Part shown: positions 63,494-63,703 of the stretch, one piece after another
How the letters are laid out: each line of letters begins with the position of its first letter
How positions within the stretch are numbered: the first letter of the stretch is position 1
Source of the DNA: Eubacteriaceae bacterium
GTDB lineage: Bacteria; Bacillota; Clostridia; Lachnospirales; Lachnospiraceae
Direction: 5' to 3'
NCBI GenBank assembly: GCA_910574015.1
Contig: CAJSYQ010000020.1
Coordinates: 1-63,703, forward strand
DNA: 63,703 nt
Program-made: the position numbers and the translations under genes
Notes under the pieces: generated by a model
The model's input: the letters and a program-made list of their open reading frames with translations, nothing else
Databases searched by the model: none
Told to the model about the DNA's origin: nothing

Positions 63494-63655
63494 AAGACAA
63501 AGCCCCCAAGAAATTGTTATAATCCTTTGGGTACAAAAATTAACGATAGCCGCCCATGCATGGGTGCATCTACCTTTCTGAAAAGTGTTGATCTTACTCA
63601 ATGTCATTAACTTAAGGAATCTTTTACATTTAAAATTGTAAAAGGTTCCTTTTTT
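63494..63655 (+). ncRNA. Candidate small RNA or leader at the right end
   Basis: TATAAT at 63518-63523 with a weak -35 (AAGACA, 63494-63499, 18-nt spacer), then about 90 nt without an ORF containing the palindrome CCCATGCATGGG (63553-63564). A strong terminator follows: AGGAATCTTTTACA (63615-63628) with TGTAAAAGGTTCCT (63637-63650), then TTTTT. The interval 63385-63493 shows nothing else. No RNA family recognised. Confidence 0.35.
63615..63655 (+). terminator. Strong intrinsic terminator
   Basis: 14-bp stem with one mismatch followed by T5; loop of 8 nt. It ends whatever transcript covers 63385-63614. Confidence 0.85.
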
Positions 63656-63703
63656 CTGTATAATAGAAGCAGATAACTGATGTTTTTCTTTTAAAGGCAG
63701 GTG

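Noticed and set aside
1-63703. CRISPR array, rRNA operon, prophage or complete insertion sequence
   Set aside because: No regularly spaced repeats, rRNA sequence, integrase, transposase or phage structural genes were seen.

Overview
The window reads as a chromosome segment of a Gram-positive, spore-forming-lineage anaerobe of the Clostridia, most likely a Lachnospiraceae member. The reasons are a glmS ribozyme, the Rex repressor, SpoIIM, a UPF0210/ACT pair, the GGGtGRT/NifU-like pair, strong Shine-Dalgarno sequences with frequent TTG and GTG starts, and sigma-A promoters with 17-nt spacers. I cannot name the genus from sequence alone.

Layout. 1-3512: three tandem copies of a secreted Fn3-like/Ig-like surface protein with mosaic identity. 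3513-4056: a gene-poor stretch with a consensus promoter, a 12-codon ORF and RNA-like stems. 4057-8395: a MutS2-type ATPase without Smr domain, then glmS (minus strand) under a glmS self-cleaving ribozyme. 8396-11605: a sugar-binding lipoprotein paired with a chemoreceptor. 11807-16082: aroB, LemA, a DUF2207 membrane protein and a left-handed beta-helix transferase. 16178-17918: the poorly understood NifU-like/GGGtGRT pair. 18063-22096: a lipoprotein, a broken Uma2 gene, CapA-type phosphatase, an iron alcohol dehydrogenase and a BIG2 surface protein. 22277-28682: lepA, hemW, an NSS-family symporter and an ABC-F ATPase.

28911-33640 holds rex, a coiled-coil protein, acpS, nnrDE, alr and an orphan mazF. 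A probable Rex operator sits between rex and the divergent ABC-F gene, where the two promoters share one -35 region. 33997-46362 is housekeeping: rlmH, a pyroglutamyl-peptidase-like gene, tRNA-Leu(CAA), polA, coaE, an FtsA-like ATPase, a diguanylate cyclase, a metallo-hydrolase, ACT/UPF0210, a Nudix hydrolase and spoIIM. A DAHP synthase (minus) and a four-gene Gld-type ABC transporter follow, ending at 51961.

From about 51962 to the right end the character changes. The DNA looks more AT-rich, and the island opens with two broken genes, one a 5'-truncated fragment of a kind I associate with conjugative elements. Next come an OmpR-type response regulator and histidine kinase, two unknown genes, two lipoproteins (one apparently beta-propeller), an ABC ATPase, a permease, a second permease fused in frame to a lipoprotein with its lipobox still present, and a cell-wall amidase. 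The 16-bp element TTGACC-RS-WTTTTGAC, a TTGAC direct repeat with an 11-bp period, occurs exactly three times: before the regulator, before the lipoprotein/ABC operon and before the amidase. At each site it lies the same distance (10 nt) from the -10 box. I read this as a self-regulated envelope-sensing or envelope-defence regulon, and it is the best candidate here for an undescribed system. Its stimulus and substrate cannot be read from the sequence.
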